Positions 9,512 to 20,019 of a stretch of 27,231 bases of DNA are shown here, one piece after another. The DNA is from Pseudocercospora fijiensis CIRAD86 (taxonomy: Eukaryota > Ascomycota > Dothideomycetes > Mycosphaerellales > Mycosphaerellaceae): contig NW_006921540.1 of the NCBI RefSeq assembly GCF_000340215.1, forward strand, positions 4,158,118 through 4,185,348, in the 5' to 3' direction. Numbering within the stretch: the stretch's first letter is position 1; every line of letters begins with the position of its first letter. The notes beneath the pieces are model-generated. The model was not told the DNA's origin. It did no database searches and saw nothing but the letters and a program-made list of their open reading frames with translations. A program made the translations under genes and the position numbers.

Positions 9512-10201
9512 GTCGGGCTAATTAGCTATAACTAGCGATACGGCAAGGGCCGCGGGCTAATTAGCTATAACTAGCGATAGGAACGCTCGCCCTCGCGCGC
9601 GACGTCGACGAGCCCTATTTACTATTTATCGCCTCCCTTATAGAACTATTCTCTATTTATTCGATATTATAATATCGAAGGTATAAAAGAATATATTCTC
9701 GCGCCTGCTCGTAGGCCGCCTACGTGTATTACGAGCTAAATAAGAAGGCGGTCGTATTCTTAGTTATATCTCGACTATGCCCGCGTTAGGCTAATTAGCT
9801 ATAACTAGCGATATAGTAAGGGCCGCGGGCTAATTAGCTATAACTAGCGATAGGAACGCTCGCCCTCGCGCGCGACGTCGACGAGCTCTATTTACTATTT
9901 ATCGCCTCCCTTATAGAACTATTCTCTATTTATTCGATATTATAATATCGAAGGTATAAAAGAATATATTCTCGCGCCTACTCGTAGGCCGCCTACGTGT
10001 ATTGCGAGCTAAATAAGAAGGCGGTCGTATTCTTAGTCGTGTCTCGACTACGCCCGCGTCGGGCTAATTAGCTATAACTAGCGATATAGTAAGGGCCGCG
10101 GGCTAATTAGCTATAACTAGCGATAGGAACGCTCGCCCTTACGCGCGACGTCGACTAGCTCTATTTACTATTTATCGCCTCCCTTATAGAACTATTCTCT
10201 T
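9512..10201. repeat. Tandem repeat, 273-bp unit, 2.5 copies
   Basis: Units begin at 9512, 9785 and 10058 (exact 273-base period); the third stops at about 10201 where the helicase fragment begins. Each unit contains two copies of GGGCTAATTAGCTATAACTA about 50 bases apart. It also has a 16-base perfect palindrome CGATATTATAATATCG followed by a TATAAAA box-like sequence, and GC-rich GCGCGACGTCGACGAG. Differences between units are few. A further fragment recurs at about 11516-11590. Confidence 0.95.
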
Positions 10202-10226
10202 AGAGCACTCTCTACGAGCTATACTA

Positions 10227-10734
10227 CGAAGATGCCCTCCGCGGCCTTCGCGAAGTAGTCTTAATAACTCGCTATACTCTATATACCGCTAAGGACGCAT
10301 TTAATAGCAAAGTCGGTATCTATACTAAGGTAAGTCTCGCCTTTACCCCTTTAACGCGCCGCCCGTTATATACTAACCTAAGTAGGTTTATATCTATAGC
10401 GCGACTTTGTCTATACGTAGCTTCGCCGTCCGCGTTACTTTTAGTCTCCTCCGTACTAGTAAGAAAGTTCTATAGGAACCGCGAAGATACCCTCCGTAGC
10501 CTTCGCGAAGTAGTCTTAATAACTCGCTATACTCTATATACCGCTAAGGACGCATTTAATAGCAAAGTCGGTATCTATACGAAGGTTAGTCTCGCCTTTA
10601 CCCCTTTAACGCGCCGCCTATTATATACTAATATAAGTAGGTTTATATCTACGGCGCGACTTTGTCTATATATAGCTTCGCCGTCCGCGTTACTTTTAGT
10701 CTCCTCCGTACTAGTAAGAAAGTTCTATAGGAAC
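10227..10734 (+). repeat. Tandem duplication, 255-bp unit, two copies
   Basis: 10227-10481 is repeated at 10482-10734. The unit spans the end of one exon, the whole 56-bp intron and the start of the next exon of the helicase fragment. Although 255 is divisible by three, the two exons use different frames, so the duplication breaks the protein frame where copy one joins copy two. Confidence 0.95.
10330..10385 (+). other. Spliceosomal intron, 56 bp
   Basis: Canonical fungal signals: GTAAGT at 10330-10335, branch site TACTAAC at 10371-10377 and a 3' TAG at 10383-10385. It is phase 0: the upstream frame ends with AAG at 10329 and the downstream frame resumes at GTT 10386 and stays open into the Walker A frame. 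In the duplicate (10585-10640) the donor is GTTAGT and the branch site TACTAAT. Confidence 0.85.
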
Positions 10735-11429
10735 AGTTAAAGCGCCTTATCGCCGGCAGCTTAGTCGTTCTTATACTAATAAATAACAAGTTCGTGTCTC
10801 GCGCTATTGTCGCTACTATTACCGCTCGACTACTAGAGGGACTTTAGCAGAATCTACCTAAGCTTAATCTCGCCTTTGCCCGTCCCGAGGAGTTAGAGCT
10901 AGATCCTACTATAGAATATCTTATAGTAGAGGACCGTAGCGGACTTTTCGAAGCTAATCGGTATACCTTACTTAGCCTTTAGTATATAATACGCGAGGGT
11001 TTCCCCTTATTAGAGTACCTCGTTAGTATATAGCCTTATATTTCGGCGCCTAAGTATTTTAAAGTATAGCCGAAGCGAGATCTAAGCTCTGTCCTAGTTA
11101 ATAACTCTAACGAGAGCTTCGAGAATATTAATATAGTTAAGCACTAGCCTTCTAAGCCTAATAGTGCTCTAGACGCCTCCTAACTAGAAGCGCTTTATCG
11201 TATTCTAACGGCGCGTCTTGCTATTATTTAAGGCCTACCCGGTACTAGTAAGACCTATGTCTCTATATAAGCTATTAAAGTAATACTCGAGAACTAGAAT
11301 AAGGGAGATCTACTAATAATTATCGCTTGTTAGACTAACTACGCTATCGACTAGTTTTTACGTTATATCGCTATATTCGAGGAAGAATTTATACGTCTCG
11401 GTAGTCGTAGTAAGGACAAGGATATCGTT

Positions 11430-11621
11430 AAGCCGCTTCGTTAGAATGCGACGAAGCGCTTCTAGTTAGTAAGCCGCTTCGCTAGGATACGACGAAGCGC
11501 TTAAGAAATATTAAAGTAAGAAGGCGTTCGTATTCTAAGTCGTATCTCAACCGCGCCCGCGTCTAGCTAATTAGCTATAACTAGCGATACAGCCCTCGCT
11601 CCGTTAGAACGCGACGGAGCG
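11430..11621. repeat. Hairpin repeats, CGCTTCGT...ACGAAGCG
   Basis: Two near-identical 29-base units (about 11432-11460 and 11473-11501) have complementary arms CGCTTCGT/ACGAAGCG or CGCTTCG/CGAAGCG. A variant with arms CGCTCCGT/ACGGAGCG lies at about 11598-11616. They follow the helicase fragment and flank a remnant of the 273-bp repeat (about 11516-11590). Each could fold as a short stem-loop. Confidence 0.8.
11516..11590. repeat. Fragment of the 273-bp repeat
   Basis: AAGAAGGCG-TCGTATTCT and CTAATTAGCTATAACTAGCG match the end of one 273-bp unit and the start of the next. The helicase fragment therefore lies between pieces of the same repeat family. Confidence 0.85.
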
Positions 11622-11970
11622 CTTCCGGTTAAGAAATATACGGGGTATGTATTCCCCTATCCCTTACCCTCTAGTTCCGTAAGTAGGGATTTACCTGTCT
11701 TCTTAGCTATACTTTTAGTCTTATATTAAGTATACGAGGTACCCTTTCCCGAAATCTAGCTAACCTGTCTGCCCGACATTAATTAAACATTATTAGAACC
11801 TAGCTAACTATCTAATTAAATAGCCTTCCTTCGCTATTACGGAAGGCTACTACGAACCTTACCCCGTATCTCGTATTACTCCGCCTATCGCCTAGTAAGG
11901 ACTTTTACCTTTAATAATAGACCTACTAGTAATACTCTTTAGGTTTACTTATCCTACGGTCCGATAGAGG
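11622..11970. other. Spacer, nothing recognised
   Basis: Mixed-composition sequence without a followable frame on either strand. A short inverted pair, AGCCTTCCTTCG and GGAAGGCT, lies at about 11821-11848. Confidence 0.5.
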
Positions 11971-12041
11971 AACAACTTAAAACTTTTAGTACGCACCTAA
12001 AACGCCTAGTTTTAGGTACGTACCTAAAGTTTTAAGTTGTT
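11971..12041. repeat. Long palindrome of the CTAAAGTT family
   Basis: Arms AACAACTTAAAACTTTTAG... and ...CTAAAGTTTTAAGTTGTT extend the common core outwards by about 10 bases. It lies upstream of gene A and is the leftmost family member outside copy 1. Confidence 0.9.
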
Positions 12042-12296
12042 TACGGTATCCTTTAATTGCTAGACTTTAGGTTTTGCAACGTCTACGGGAAGGCTATAGA
12101 TAGTATACGAACCTACTTATACGTACTACTTTATACGTAAAATATACTACGCTACTATTCCTTGCTCTCTTATATACAAAATGCATCGCTAGAAAGGGGT
12201 AGCCCTTTCTAGTATTAGTAGTTTCCGCGAGATAGAACTACTACCTCCTCGAATTCTATACTTATTAGCGTAGCTTATATATAAGCTTTGCCCTCC
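12042..12296. other. Presumed upstream region of gene A
   Basis: No frame is recognisable. It lies between a palindrome and the first followable codons of gene A, so it would hold the gene A promoter if that gene was once active. No TATA box or other motif stands out. Confidence 0.4.
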
Positions 12297-13050
12297 GCTA
12301 TTAACGGAATTAATACGATACTACCTAAAGGATAGCGTAAGCTACTCGGTACTAAAGAGGAAGAGCGGAAGAAGAAGGCCGAACGTACCGCGAGGAAGTT
12401 AGCGAGTACGGCTCTACGACGAGCCTAGAAGAAAGTATAGCAAGCCGAGCAAGACCTAGGTATAGTATCTTCTTCGTCTACGCTACTACTATATCTAGCC
12501 GCTATATCGTCTACCTCCTCGGCTACCTAACCTATCCCCTATATTAACCCTCTACTTCGTAGCTAAATAGGCGTAGTAGGTAGTTAAACACTTTAGAGTT
12601 AGTACTATTCGGCTAGTTAGGGACGGCTACTTCTCCTAGTACTACGACTACTGCCGCTCTCTTTATAGATAGCGCCGCGTATAAATACTAGAGATAGGCT
12701 ATAGCTCCTTACTACCTATATTAACTAGCTTAAGATCGACGATATTATCGCGGCAGTCGATTAATTTGCTAGAGCTAACGCCGCTAGCTCTACTCTAAGG
12801 GATAGTACTTCTACGTCTATCGTTTAACAATCGATCGTATAGGCTATTTCTACCTACGACTAGCCTTAGTTAGCTATTCGGCGGGCTCCTCTACGTCCCC
12901 TTCTCTCTAAAATAGATAGCACTTAACTAGTATACCTATCTAATACTCTCCCTTTGTATATAGGTCCTCTTACCCTATATAGAATAGTTTACCGCCCCGC
13001 TCCGATAGCTACTAGACCCCCTTCGTTCGCTATAGTATAATCCCTACTAG

Positions 13051-13350
13051 CGCTAGCTTCTATACTAGCGATACCTCCCGCGCTAGCTTCTATACTAGCG
13101 ATACCTCCCGCGCTAGCTTCTATACTAGCGATACCTCCCGCGCTAGCTTCTATACTAGCGATACCTCCCGCGCTAGCTTCTATACTAGCGATACCTCCCT
13201 AGCTAGCTTCTATACTAGCGATACCTCCCTAGCTAGCTTCTATACTAGCGATACCTCCCGCGCTAGCTTCTATACTAGCGACGCCTTCCTAGCTAGCTTC
13301 TATACTAGCGACGCCTTCCCCGCTAGCTTCTATACTAGCGACGCCGCCTA
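13051..13350 (+). repeat. Minisatellite, 30-bp unit, 10 copies
   Basis: Ten head-to-tail units based on CGCTAGCTTCTATACTAGCG plus ATACCTCCCG. In the gene A frame each encodes the decapeptide ALASILAIPP. The last three units have GACGCC in place of GATACC and other small changes. The period is a multiple of three and no stop occurs in the frame, as expected for expansion inside a coding region. Confidence 0.97.
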
Positions 13351-13618
13351 AGCCTAACTCCTAAGGAAGCGTAGCTTATTCTTCCCTATTACTAGCTTCG
13401 AAGTCCGCTACTTAACCTACTTCGCCGACTCCTTAAAGAAGTCTCTCCTTCCCTCCTATTCTAGAGAGCCCCTTATTGCCTACGACGCTACCTAAGCTAG
13501 ACTCCTAAGTAAGCGTAGCTTATTCTCCCCTATTACTAGCTTCGAAGTCCGCTACTTAACCTACTTCGCCGACTTCTTAAAGAAGTCTCTCCTTCCCTCC
13601 TATTCTAGAGAGCCCCTC
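13341..13618 (+). repeat. Tandem duplication, 144-bp unit, two copies
   Basis: The segment beginning near 13341 recurs from 13485. ACTCCTAAG at 13357 and 13501, and TTCGAAGTCCGCTACTTAAC in both, fix the period at 144 bases (48 codons, in frame with gene A). Differences are few. Confidence 0.95.
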
Positions 13619-16600
13619 GTTACCTACTTTAAGAGATAGGACGAATTAACTACTAGCCTTAGTATAGCGTAGTCGACCGATCGTAAGCGCGAGTATATCT
13701 AAGTCTAATTCTAGAGATAGTATTCCTAGCCCTAGCTTAAGGCGAAGCCCGTCTAGATTAAGAGATAGTATTACTAGGTCTAATTTAAGAGAGAGCTTAT
13801 AAAGGCCTCGTCCTAGAGCTTACCTATCGTAGCTATAACGTAGGCTCCTACTACGTATCTAGCTAAATTCTAGAGGGCGTAACCCGCGCCCTACCTTACT
13901 AGAACCCCTACTACCGCTACGACCTACGCTATCGCGAGGTCGGTAGGGTCGAGACGATAATAGCGACGTTACGCTCGAAAGCTCGCGAGTACCTTCGGTA
14001 ACTAGTAGTTTAATCTAATCGGATTTAAGTAGTCCTTTAAGTAGCGACGCTAGGGTTAATTCCGACGAGGAACTAGACAACCTACCTATTATATCGACCC
14101 CTTATAGTCGGATAGTACTTTACTAAGCGCTCGCTATAGATAGTTGCTCTTATAAGTATTCCTAAGACTAGGATACGGACGCGGAAGAAGAGGAGCCGAT
14201 ACCGCCTAAAGTTATATTCGTAGAATTTGTTACTAAGGGTACTACCGCTACCTTCGCCTAAAGTTAACTTTACTAGCTCCTAGATATACTTACGTACGTC
14301 GTAGAGTATAGCAAGCTCCCGACGTATATATACGAGTAGCTCTAAGGCGTCGACTAGCGTAGACTCCTCGCCGGGTAGGTTAACGGAATACCTTCTATAG
14401 TCCTATTACTCGAGAAGTCGTACCTTATATCTACTAATTAGCTATTTTATATTACTCGATACTAGGATATTAACGTACTTCTCCTCCCTATAACCTTACT
14501 TACGACTTATAGAGCCGGTATTCGGTTATTCTATATACCTCGCTTTATAAAGACTATTACTTACGAGTAGTATATACTAGTAGGCTGCTCTCCGATACGA
14601 CCCGAACGCTATAAGTATATACGGATCGCGACTAGACTCGATACTTCTAGATTTAATACGTACCTCTTCTTCCCTAACCTTCTACTCCCTAAAGCGAATC
14701 GAAATCGGAAGATCGACCGGTAACGTCGCTATTATATAAATAAGCGTAAATAGGCTTACTTTATTAATACTATCCTTATTCCTACGCTTCGCGATACTTA
14801 TCCTTCTCGAGTACTCGTATATTATCCCCTATCCTTCTAGTAAGTATATAATCGCGTATACGCTCGATAGAAACAAGGCGTAGAAGGTAACAATCGTAAC
14901 GTTAGTAAAATCTCTTACAATATTATAGATCCGCTACCGGCAAATTAAGACTCTATAGTCGACGTAGCTATACTACGACTATATTATTTATAGTAGGGTA
15001 TCGAACGTCGGTTACGTCGAGACTTAGATATATATTAGCGGCGTATAGAACTAGTTATTATATAGTATAGGACTAAAATCCGTCTAGAGGTATAGACTCC
15101 CCTAGAGCTTAAAGAACTCCTCGATTAGTCCCTCGAGCGCTAGTTTAACCCTATATATCGTAATATAGACCGCGCTTAGTTCGACCTCGCGTAGGACGAT
15201 ATCCCTACTAGACTAGTAGCCGAAGACGTAGTAGTATCTCCGCTTATCGCCCTTTACTAGATAGCCTATAGCGTTACGAAGACTAGCGGCCTTAATATCG
15301 AGTATCCTTAAGTATACTAGTAGTTCGGTATATAAGAGGCTTATAGTATCTAAGGCAAACTACTCCGTAAGTCCGTAAAGCGGCTTAGTAGTATCGGCTT
15401 CTTCTAAGGATATAATATATCGAAGGATCTCTTCGCGTCTATTAACCGAACGGTAGAACCTATTTTTAGTTAGTTAATACTACCGCTTCTTATATTCTCC
15501 TAGTCTACTATCGACTAGGTAGCCGCCGTTACTTCCCTTATTACCTAAGATACTATATTTCGCTAAGCTCGTATCTTAGACGCCTTTAAAGCGGAAATTA
15601 TATAGGCGTATAATACGCTAGATAGCTACGCCTCGAGTACTATTCCCTTTAGTATACGAGGAGAGGTTCGTACTTGCTAGGACCTACTCTATTAGCCTAA
15701 TCTGCCTATAACTCGCCTAAGCCTAACCGAGGGAGTAGACGGGCGTCGTACTTACTAGCCTTTCTTCGTACTCGAGAGTAAGTACGTCGTCGACTTTATA
15801 CGTTTATAGTTAAACCGCTAGCTCTTTGTAATATATATAGTCCTTTCGTAAAGGTCTGTTAACGTAGGCGTAAATACCGCCTAACTCGATCGTATAACCC
15901 GCGCTATTAAGGAAGCCTCTATATCGGCAATACTTAATATACTATTCGACTTACTAACTACGACCTATAATAGTAGTTCCTTTAGTATAAAGTATAGACT
16001 CTCTCGTAATCGTTACGACTAGTTAGGCGTAGGCGATAGAGAGTAGGAAGGAAGTCGTCGGGGTTTAAATATTATAGCAAGCCTCCGTACTACGTACGCC
16101 GCCTAGCTCCTAGCCGATCTCTTTAACTAGGTTTAACTACGCTTCTATACTACCGCGCTCTAGTAGACCGCCTATACTACCGACTTCCTCCGTAGCTAGC
16201 TCTAAGCTACCGGTTCGAAAAGGCTAGAGTAAGCTTTCTATAGCTACGTAAAGGAGACAATCGACTAATTCGTTACCGCCTACTAAACGTATCGAGTAGC
16301 GTATAGGGAGCGTAAGGATAACGATTCGGAAGAGGATAACAACTCGGATTAGTACGTAGGTATCGTTAAACGGGCGCTTTAGCGATTAAGCTAGGTATAT
16401 AGATACCGCTATACTAGCTATATACTCCGTATACTCTTAAAGCCCGATAAGCGTCTAGGGGATTAGATATAGTTACGCTACTTCTTCTTAGAGGAAGTTA
16501 CCGATAAAGAGAGAGCCGGTCTCTATAGCTTTTCGTACGACCTCGTATATCGGATAACGGGTAGAAGACCTAATATTATCGTCGCCTAGGGCGGTAGTAG

Positions 16601-17320
16601 TAACGCTATAGAAGGCAGCTTTACCTTATTTACCGCTATCTAGCAAACCCGCCTTTAGCTACTCTTTAACTAGGACGACGGTTTTCGCCGCGATAGCTAG
16701 GAACGCCGACTATAGCGTAGGTAGGCGAGGTACTATTTCGATATACTCGCCTTACTTAGTTAGAATTACCTAAACATTACGTAACAGTTTAAGCGTAGTA
16801 TAGGGCGTTATATAATAAATTAGATACGCATCCTCCTAGTATACGATAAAAGCAAAATCTATTAAGCCGTTTAATAGAAGAAAATACCTAGTACTACTAG
16901 TTAATACTAGGTAAAGTAGATAGCTGCCGTCCTAGTTAGCGCGAGTAACCTTATCTAGAATAGCACTATCCTATAGCATTAGTCGCTCGTTAGTACCGTA
17001 AATAAGAAGAACTAACTTTATATAATATACCGCTATACTCCTAATCTACTCTGTAATTAAGGATAGTAGAGGATTAGCGAAGATCTTATTAACTGCTTTA
17101 TAGCGATGCGATAGATTTAGCGACTAAGAGGGCTAGATAATAGTAACTCTGCGTCTGCCGATAACGACGATAACGACGAGTAGATTCCGTCGCGAAATAG
17201 TAAGGCAAGGCTAGCCGAACACTAGGTATAGCTACCGCTTAATACGGCTACTAGATAGCGCCGATAATAGCAAAAACTTCGGGCGTACGCCTAAAACCGT
17301 AGTTATATAATAAGTGTATA

Positions 17321-17392
17321 CAAATAAAGAAACTTTAGGTACGCACCTATTTAATACGTAGAATAGGTATATACCTAAAGTTCCTTTATTTG
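17321..17392. repeat. Long palindrome just after gene A
   Basis: Outer arms CAAATAAAGAAACTTTAGG and CCTAAAGTTCCTTTATTTG surround a core with ACGCACCTATT and AATAGGTATAT. It sits directly after the presumed end of gene A, so it could act as a hairpin in the 3' flank. Confidence 0.92.
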
Positions 17393-18095
17393 CGTATAGT
17401 CTCTATAACATTTAATCGTATAGTTAAATAAGTAGATATAGGCCGGTTAACTAAGTAGATAGCGCTTAAATGAGATTGAATAGCGAGCGACTAGCGTAGC
17501 ACTAAATAAACAGATAGCCTATTATATATAATAGCGTATAATCTAGGTTTATTACTTTATCGACTTTGCTAGACTAGCGTCGAGAATAGTAGGATTCTAT
17601 TACACTATTATTGTTCTATATGCTTAGAATAACAAAATTGCTATATAGTACTAACCTCTCTTTATTCGGAAGCTATACTATACTATTAGAGATAGAGCCT
17701 CGTAGTATAGGTAGAAATCTCGACCTATAAAGTCGGAAATTAGCATCTCGGAAGAGGCGTTCTCTACTACTATATATAGCGATCTATATTTACTCGGAGC
17801 TATAGAACACCGCTAGATATTCTATTATACTGTCTACTTAATATATAGATTACTATAGCTCTTAACCCTTATATATACTATAGGGTTATCGAGGACGATA
17901 ACGAGGTAGACTAACTTTACTTAATAGGCCCTAAATTCTTTATATAGTTAACTACTTAAGTAACGAAATTATTACGTAGTTATATAAGCTAGAAGAACTA
18001 TAATTAATTAAATAAAGACGTTGTTACTTATTTATATACTTATATAATTATTTATATAATTCAATATTGCGGAGACTGTTTCTATAATCGTAGTA
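17393..18095. other. Spacer between genes A and B (convergent)
   Basis: AT-rich and without a followable frame. It would hold the 3' ends of two convergent genes. One short inverted pair AACCCT/AGGGTT is present at 17874-17887. Confidence 0.5.
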
Positions 18096-19733
18096 TTATA
18101 TACCTAATCTAAGAATATTACCTTTAAGTAGCGTCGGGTTCTCTTCCTTTATCGATACTTTACGTAGAGTAGCCGTACCCTCTTCTATTACTAGTAGCTC
18201 GCGTTCCTTCGCTATACTTAGTCGCTATAGTACGACGAGCGTAATATCGTTATCGTACGCCTCCTCCCCCTCTAGAAGTTCGATTAGAGTTATATCTACT
18301 ATATCGTTCGCTAGGTAGGCGATGCTATAGCGCTACTAATATATAATCGTTCCTAAGACTTTAACGTTACCTTCGAGGTTAAATACCCCGATTCCGATCT
18401 CGTACTCTATCTCGCTATATAGTAGTTTAAGGTTATAGCGAAGCGCCTTAATATCCGCTATCGTAACGTTAAAGTCCGGTAGATAGTAATAAACTAAGAA
18501 GCGATGCTATATCGATAGCTAAGTTTTCTTATCGAGTCTATACCGAGTATAACGCTTAAGGCTAAATATACCTTTATTCTTATTACCTAGATCGGTAACA
18601 ATCTAATATAAACACTAGTACTTCCTATAATCCGGCGACCGTAGCTACGCCGCGCGAGAAACTAGAATATTATATATAAAACCGCTATATACGAGTACGA
18701 CCGACATTAAGCAAAATCTAGTATATACCGCTAATCTATCTATACTTTGCTATACGTCTTTTAACTACTGCCGATCCTTATCTCGCATATCCTAAAGTCT
18801 AGAACGTAAGGTCTATATAAACCGGAAATATACGAGGGCGACGTCGTAGAGTCGTAGAGGTACTAACGCCGAGCTACGATACCCGAAGAATATATTATAA
18901 TAACTTAAGTAGAGGTTGTCTACTAGGTGCTTAACGAATAGCAATTAGTCGTATATAGATCGCGACTACTGCCTTAGTATACTCTTCGAGCTTAAGTTAA
19001 TATATTCGTCGAGCCTCCTTTAACTACGTTCTCTATCGTATAGGTAAAGGTTATTCCCGAGACTATATAGCGGTCTAAATGCGGCTAACAATTGTACTAT
19101 CGTACTAGGCCTACTATTATTATAGCTACTTGTATTAATTAAGATCTTATAAGACGTTTCCTATAGTATATTCTCGGGCGTCGGCGCTAGCCGCTAAGGA
19201 TAATAAGGTAGCAAGCAACTACCCTATATAATCGAGAGTATACGGATATATATCGTTAAACTCCGTATCGGCAATAACGAGAAGTAGCGTTTGCGCTTCT
19301 TAATAGGCAAAGGAGGATCCGACTTCGTCTTAATTACGACCTCGCTAAACCGGAGACTAGGCCGTATACTTGCTATTGCTATCTAAACCGCTTCGTCGCC
19401 GTAGTTAGTAAGTATAGGTATAGATAATAAAGGTCGCAATTCGGGACTACCGTTAATATAGAGAGCGACTAGGACCGCCGTATATATCTAATCCTACGCG
19501 ATAGTTCGAGTCTAACTATCGATACCGAACCCCGCCGGCTAGCGCTTATATTATATCTACTACTCCCTATCTATACTATAGTTATAAGCAACCTAGACTT
19601 TATAGTCTCTATGCCTAACGTTTACTAGGTAGCGTAGGATTTAATCCTTTAGCTCGATCGACAGTTCGGAGAATAATATCCTCGCCTTAATTAGATAGTA
19701 GTATAAGGTTGTTATAGTAAGTAGCAATAATAA
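18096..19733 (-). pseudogene. Gene B: unidentified protein fossil
   Basis: A minus-strand frame of about 545 codons, with stops nearly all of RIP type, ends at a TAA (TTA at 18096-18098 on the plus strand). Near its start it reads FSELSIELKD, stop, ILRYLVNVRHRDYKV, which resembles an F-box-like start (hydrophobic, then E-L-x-x-x-I-L-x-Y-L), but this is weak. The middle has PLPIKKRKRYFSLLPIRSL, with a possible basic nuclear signal. The C-terminal third is acidic (LIELLEGEEAYDNDITLVVL, ATLRKVSIKEENPTLLKG). No tyrosine recombinase, transposase or polymerase motif was recognised. It is convergent with gene A and divergent from gene C. The start is approximate and lies just inside the palindrome at 19745. 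Confidence 0.6.
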
Positions 19734-19744
19734 GCGTTTAATAG

Positions 19745-19768
19745 AACTTTAGGTGCGTACCTAAAATT
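19745..19768. repeat. Short palindrome
   Basis: GAACTTTAGGTGCGTACCTAAAATTTC: a compact form without the central spacer, in the B/C intergenic region. Confidence 0.85.
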
Positions 19769-19998
19769 TCCTTACGTTATACCTTATATAACCTTATATA
19801 ACCTTATAGGCTATTACCTAATACTAGTACGGGTAAGCGTTAAAAGCAAACATCGCTATTAGACGCGGGATATACCGCTAGCGGTAAATACGTAGTCCGT
19901 ACGCAATACAACTTTTCTTCTTTTATAAACCTGCTCCCTCTTCTTAACTTAAATATTAACATTAACCTTCTATAGCACTTACTATTACTAGTACTAGA

Positions 19999-20019
19999 AT
20001 AGGTATATACCTAAAGTTT
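19999..20019. repeat. Half palindrome
   Basis: AATAGGTATATACCTAAAGTTTC: one arm of the family element, upstream of gene C. Confidence 0.8.

Larger units (their letters stand above)
10202..11443 (+). pseudogene. SF1 helicase fragment, Upf1/NF-X1-finger type
   Basis: This is a fragment of a superfamily 1 RNA/DNA helicase most like the fungal NF-X1-finger (ZNFX1/Hrr1-type) proteins, some of which act in RNAi-linked heterochromatin. Seen: FARPEELELDP near 10880, VEDRSGLFEANRYTLLSL near 10930-10980, and a Walker A reading GLPGTSKT at 11232-11255. The usual form is GPPGTGKT; both changes, CCA to CTA and GGT to AGT after T, fit RIP. An ACQTNYAID motif Ia follows near 11325. Coding starts right at the edge of the 273-bp array and ends before hairpin repeats at about 11430, so both ends are missing. 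A 56-bp intron and an internal 255-bp duplication are present. Helicase class is firm; the subfamily is from memory of family motifs. Confidence 0.7.
12297..17310 (+). pseudogene. Gene A: large unidentified protein fossil
   Basis: One frame (codon starts divisible by 3) can be followed for about 1,670 codons with stops explained by CAA/CAG/TGG decay, and no intron is needed. Order: a charged N-terminal segment (TKEEERKKKAERTARKLAS, from 12351), a Ser/Pro/Thr/Ala-rich disordered region with ten 30-bp in-frame repeats (13051-13350) and a 144-bp in-frame duplication (13341-13618), Arg/Ser-rich sequence to about 13800, and an acidic patch (DAEEEEPIPP near 14180). From about 14220 to 17200 follows a globular-looking region rich in Leu/Ile/Tyr/Arg (for example VEFVTKGTTATFA, YSFSYDLVYRITGRRPN, ILLVYDKSKI). 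No helicase, transposase, recombinase or polymerase motif was recognised. The start near 12297 and the end near 17310 are approximate. It neighbours gene B (opposite strand) and gene C. Confidence 0.65.

Noticed and set aside
9512..10201. CRISPR-like or origin-like array
   Set aside because: The period is 273 bases with whole-unit identity and no unique spacers; the context is eukaryotic.
13051..13350. CRISPR array (30-bp repeats)
   Set aside because: Units are directly adjacent without spacers and encode a peptide repeat in frame with gene A.
12297..17310. KDZ-type or other transposase
   Set aside because: No spaced catalytic D-D-E pattern or characteristic Cys/His cluster could be recognised in the frame.
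18096..19733. Starship-type tyrosine recombinase (DUF3435) captain
   Set aside because: No R...HxxR...Y pattern could be seen in the stop-masked translation.
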